Positions 62,209 through 64,000 of a stretch of 64,000 bases of DNA are shown piece by piece. The DNA comes from Streptomyces ferrugineus (lineage in GTDB: Bacteria > Actinomycetota > Actinomycetes > Streptomycetales > Streptomycetaceae): NCBI RefSeq assembly GCF_015160855.1, contig NZ_CP063373.1:2418001-2482000 (forward strand), written 5' to 3'. Numbering within the stretch: position 1 is the stretch's first letter; the number at the start of each line of letters is the position of its first letter. A program made the translations under genes and the position numbers. The notes beneath the pieces are model-generated. The model did no database searches. It saw only the letters and a program-made list of their open reading frames with translations, and was not told where the DNA came from.

Positions 62209-63561
62209 GTGACCGTGAACGCTAAGACCAGCGCAAGCGCTGGCAACACCTGGCGAGACCTGCCCGCGGCGCAGCAGCCCGAGTACCCCGACCTTGAGGC
62301 TCTGCGCGCAGTCGTTGCGGACCTCGAGTCGTATCCGCCGCTCGTCTTCGCGGGCGAGTGCGATCAGCTGCGCGCCCGGATGGCGGCCGTCGCCAAGGGA
62401 GAGGCGTTCCTTCTCCAGGGCGGCGACTGTGCCGAGGCCTTCGACGCGGTCTCGGCCGACCAGATCCGCAACAAGCTGAAGACCCTGCTCCAGATGGGCG
62501 CCGTGCTGACGTACGCCGCCTCGGTGCCGGTCGTGAAGGTCGGCCGCATCGCCGGCCAGTACTCCAAGCCGCGCTCCAAGCCGACCGAGACCCGCGACGG
62601 CGTGACCCTGCCGACCTACCGCGGCGACTCCGTCAACGGCTTCGACTTCACCGAGGCCGCCCGCGTCCCGGACCCCGAGCGCCTGAAGCGGATGTACAAC
62701 GCCTCCGCCTCCACGCTCAACCTGGTGCGCGCCTTCACCACCGGCGGCTACGCCGACCTGCGCCAGGTGCACGCCTGGAACCAGGACTTCGTGAAGTCCT
62801 CCCCGTCCGGTCAGCGCTACGAGCAGCTCGCGCGCGAGATCGACAACGCGCTGAACTTCATGCACGCCTGCGGGGCCGACCCGGAGGAGTTCAAGACGGT
62901 CGAGTTCTACTCCTCGCACGAGGCGCTGCTGCTCGACTACGAGTCGGCGCTGACCAGGGTCGACTCCCGCACCGGGCAGCTGTACGACGTCTCGGCGCAC
63001 ATGGTGTGGGTCGGTGAGCGCACCCGGCAGCTGGACCACGCGCACATCGAGTTCGCCTCGCAGATCCGCAACCCGATCGGCATCAAGCTCGGCCCGACGA
63101 CGACGGCCGAGGAGGCGCTGCAGTACATCGACCGCCTGGACCCGGAGCGCGAGCCGGGCCGGCTGACGTTCATCGTCCGCATGGGCGCGGACAAGATCCG
63201 CGACCGGCTTCCCGAGCTGGTCGAGAAGGTCACGGCGTCCGGCGCCACGGTGGCCTGGGTGACCGACCCGATGCACGGCAACACCTTCGAGGCGGCCTCC
63301 GGCCACAAGACCCGCCGCTTCGACGACGTGCTCGACGAGGTCAAGGGCTTCTTCGAGGTCCACAAGGGCCTCGGCACCCACCCGGGCGGCATCCATGTCG
63401 AGCTCACCGGTGACGACGTCACCGAGTGCGTGGGCGGCGGCGACGAGATCTTCGTCGACGATCTGCACCAGCGCTACGAGACGGCCTGCGACCCGCGTCT
63501 GAACCGCAGCCAGTCGCTCGACCTGGCGTTCCTCGTCGCGGAGATGTACAGGGACCAGTGA
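62209..63561 (+). CDS. aroH: class II DAHP synthase
   Basis: Makes 3-deoxy-D-arabino-heptulosonate 7-phosphate, the first step of the shikimate pathway; 450 residues, the usual length for the plant-like class. It contains QGGDCAEAF (metal Cys), GQYSKPRSKP, DPMHGNT and GGIHVELTGDDVTEC. The GTG at 62209 has TAATGT ending 7 bases upstream (leaderless pattern); a second GTG at 62215 is possible. It is divergent from trpEG, so entry and branch-point genes are side by side. Confidence 0.95.
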   Translation: MTVNAKTSASAGNTWRDLPAAQQPEYPDLEALRAVVADLESYPPLVFAGECDQLRARMAAVAKGEAFLLQGGDCAEAFDAVSADQIRNKLKTLLQMGAVLTYAASVPVVKVGRIAGQYSKPRSKPTETRDGVTLPTYRGDSVNGFDFTEAARVPDPERLKRMYNASASTLNLVRAFTTGGYADLRQVHAWNQDFVKSSPSGQRYEQLAREIDNALNFMHACGADPEEFKTVEFYSSHEALLLDYESALTRVDSRTGQLYDVSAHMVWVGERTRQLDHAHIEFASQIRNPIGIKLGPTTTAEEALQYIDRLDPEREPGRLTFIVRMGADKIRDRLPELVEKVTASGATVAWVTDPMHGNTFEAASGHKTRRFDDVLDEVKGFFEVHKGLGTHPGGIHVELTGDDVTECVGGGDEIFVDDLHQRYETACDPRLNRSQSLDLAFLVAEMYRDQ

Positions 63562-63589
63562 CAGGATCGCCTGTTACCGGGACATGAGT

Positions 63590-63619
63590 GGGGCGCGGAT
63601 CACATACGATCCGCGCCCC
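63590..63619 (+). terminator. hairpin terminator after DAHP synthase gene
   Basis: A perfect 12-bp stem (GGGGCGCGGATC / GATCCGCGCCCC) with a 6-base ACATAC loop, followed by GCGGCACTTTTAC. Confidence 0.85.
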
Positions 63620-63654
63620 GCGGCACTTTTACGGTTCCTATGAGCCGGGTAAGG

Positions 63655-63673
63655 TTAGGTTAGCCTCACCGAT
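63655..63673 (+). promoter_or_regulatory. iron box (DmdR/IdeR-type) upstream of bfd
   Basis: TTAGGTTAGCCTCACCGAT matches the actinobacterial iron-box consensus TTAGGTTAGGCTAACCTAA at about 14 of 19 positions, best in the left half. It lies 41 bases upstream of bfd, whose homologues are induced in low iron. Confidence 0.7.
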
Positions 63674-63713
63674 CAAGGGGATGGCACATCGATCCCGCCG
63701 GGAGGTGAACCGC

Positions 63714-63938
63714 GTGTACGTCTGCAGTTGCTTCGGCATCACCGAGCAGCAGGTCAAGAAGCACGCGGAGGACGGCGCCTGCACCCCCCGCCAGATAGCG
63801 TCCGCCTGCAAGGCGGGCACGGACTGCGGATCGTGCGTGCGCCGTATTCAGGCGCTCCTGGGCAGGGGCGCGTGCCCCCGCCGTGAGCTGGCCGACCAGG
63901 GCAAGCCGATGCTCACCGACCTGGCGGACGCGGCCTAG
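63714..63938 (+). CDS. bfd: bacterioferritin-associated ferredoxin
   Basis: A 74-residue [2Fe-2S] protein that reduces bacterioferritin to release stored iron. The cluster cysteines are in VCSCFG (Cys4, Cys6) and DCGSC (Cys38, Cys41), the CxC-x31-CxxC Bfd pattern. I chose the GTG at 63714 because GGAGGTGA, a full-strength ribosome site, is just upstream. It faces bfr tail-to-tail, with stops sharing CTAG, and carries an iron box. Confidence 0.88.
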   Translation: MYVCSCFGITEQQVKKHAEDGACTPRQIASACKAGTDCGSCVRRIQALLGRGACPRRELADQGKPMLTDLADAA

Positions 63939-64000
63939 CTCGGCTGCTCGATCTGCTGCGCGATGTACAGCGCCTCACCGAGCTTGTCGATCAGCTCCAG
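63935..64000 (-). CDS. bfr: bacterioferritin, C-terminal end only
   Basis: The last 21 codons (LELIDKLGEALYIAQQIEQ then PS and stop) match the C-terminal helix of bacterioferritin, the heme-containing iron-storage cage. The rest lies beyond the window. Its stop overlaps the bfd stop in the palindrome CTAG (63935-63938). Confidence 0.82.
   Translation of the reverse strand: MELIDKLGEALYIAQQIEQPS

Overview
The window looks like a core-chromosome segment of a Streptomyces. G+C is very high, third codon positions are almost all G or C, and GTG, TTG and shadow-ORF effects are common. Recognisable streptomycete genes include an actinobacterial-type qcrCAB-ctaCDEF respiratory block, the ROK glucokinase, the MacS/MacR pair, a fused TrpE-TrpG with a Trp-codon leader peptide, and a PspA-PspAA pair. 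From memory, the gene order is that of the S. coelicolor interval from about SCO2178 down to SCO2113, read backwards. I could not check this. I saw no prophage, CRISPR array, tRNA or rRNA gene, or biosynthetic gene cluster.

Layout. 0.2-8.6 kb: two SAM methyltransferases, a CobU-type enzyme with a degenerate extra domain, an HtrA-like lipoprotein protease, a DUF3043 membrane protein, then pspA-pspAA followed by a NarL-type two-component pair. 8.8-18.7 kb: an RND exporter and a sulfur/Fe-S group: nadA (4Fe-4S enzyme), an A-type Fe-S carrier and a cysteine desulfurase fused to a TusA domain, with a PfkB kinase and a large anchored protein between them. 19-28.3 kb: ctaC-ctaD-ctaF, an L,D-transpeptidase and an orphan receiver protein, then ctaE-qcrC-qcrA-qcrB. 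This encodes the cytochrome bcc-aa3 branch; several genes are coupled by GTGA or ATGA overlaps.

28.4-41.8 kb: trpD; a class V aminotransferase behind a SAM-IV riboswitch and a six-codon upstream ORF; a glycerate kinase-SLC13 transporter pair; a small secreted protein with a histidine kinase and OmpR-type regulator; an AsnC-RAM protein; a rhomboid protease; a zinc-ribbon protein; a NYN-domain protein; and two paralogous secreted NlpC/P60 hydrolases separated by an apparent scar of an IS200/IS605 transposon (tnpB tail plus right end). 41.9-49.2 kb: an HExxH lipoprotein, divergent GT87 and GT4 glycosyltransferases, a cholesterol oxidase and a long-chain acyl-CoA ligase.

49.5-64 kb: metallophosphoesterase, SRPBCC protein, ArsA-like ATPase, DUF5304 protein, glucokinase, EEP hydrolase, membrane protein, esterase, PlsC acyltransferase, macS-macR, a phosphofructokinase with an unusual donor-site residue, trpEG with its attenuator, a class II DAHP synthase, and bfd facing the truncated 3' end of bfr behind an iron box. 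The trp genes and the DAHP synthase form an aromatic-amino-acid group at the right end.

Most genes are conserved housekeeping. The most unusual content is regulatory: the SAM-IV/uORF leader, three phased motif copies at nadA, a palindrome over the ctaE start, a perfect 19-bp hairpin inside the rhomboid gene, a set of apparently leaderless genes, and a dispersed intergenic repeat present three times.
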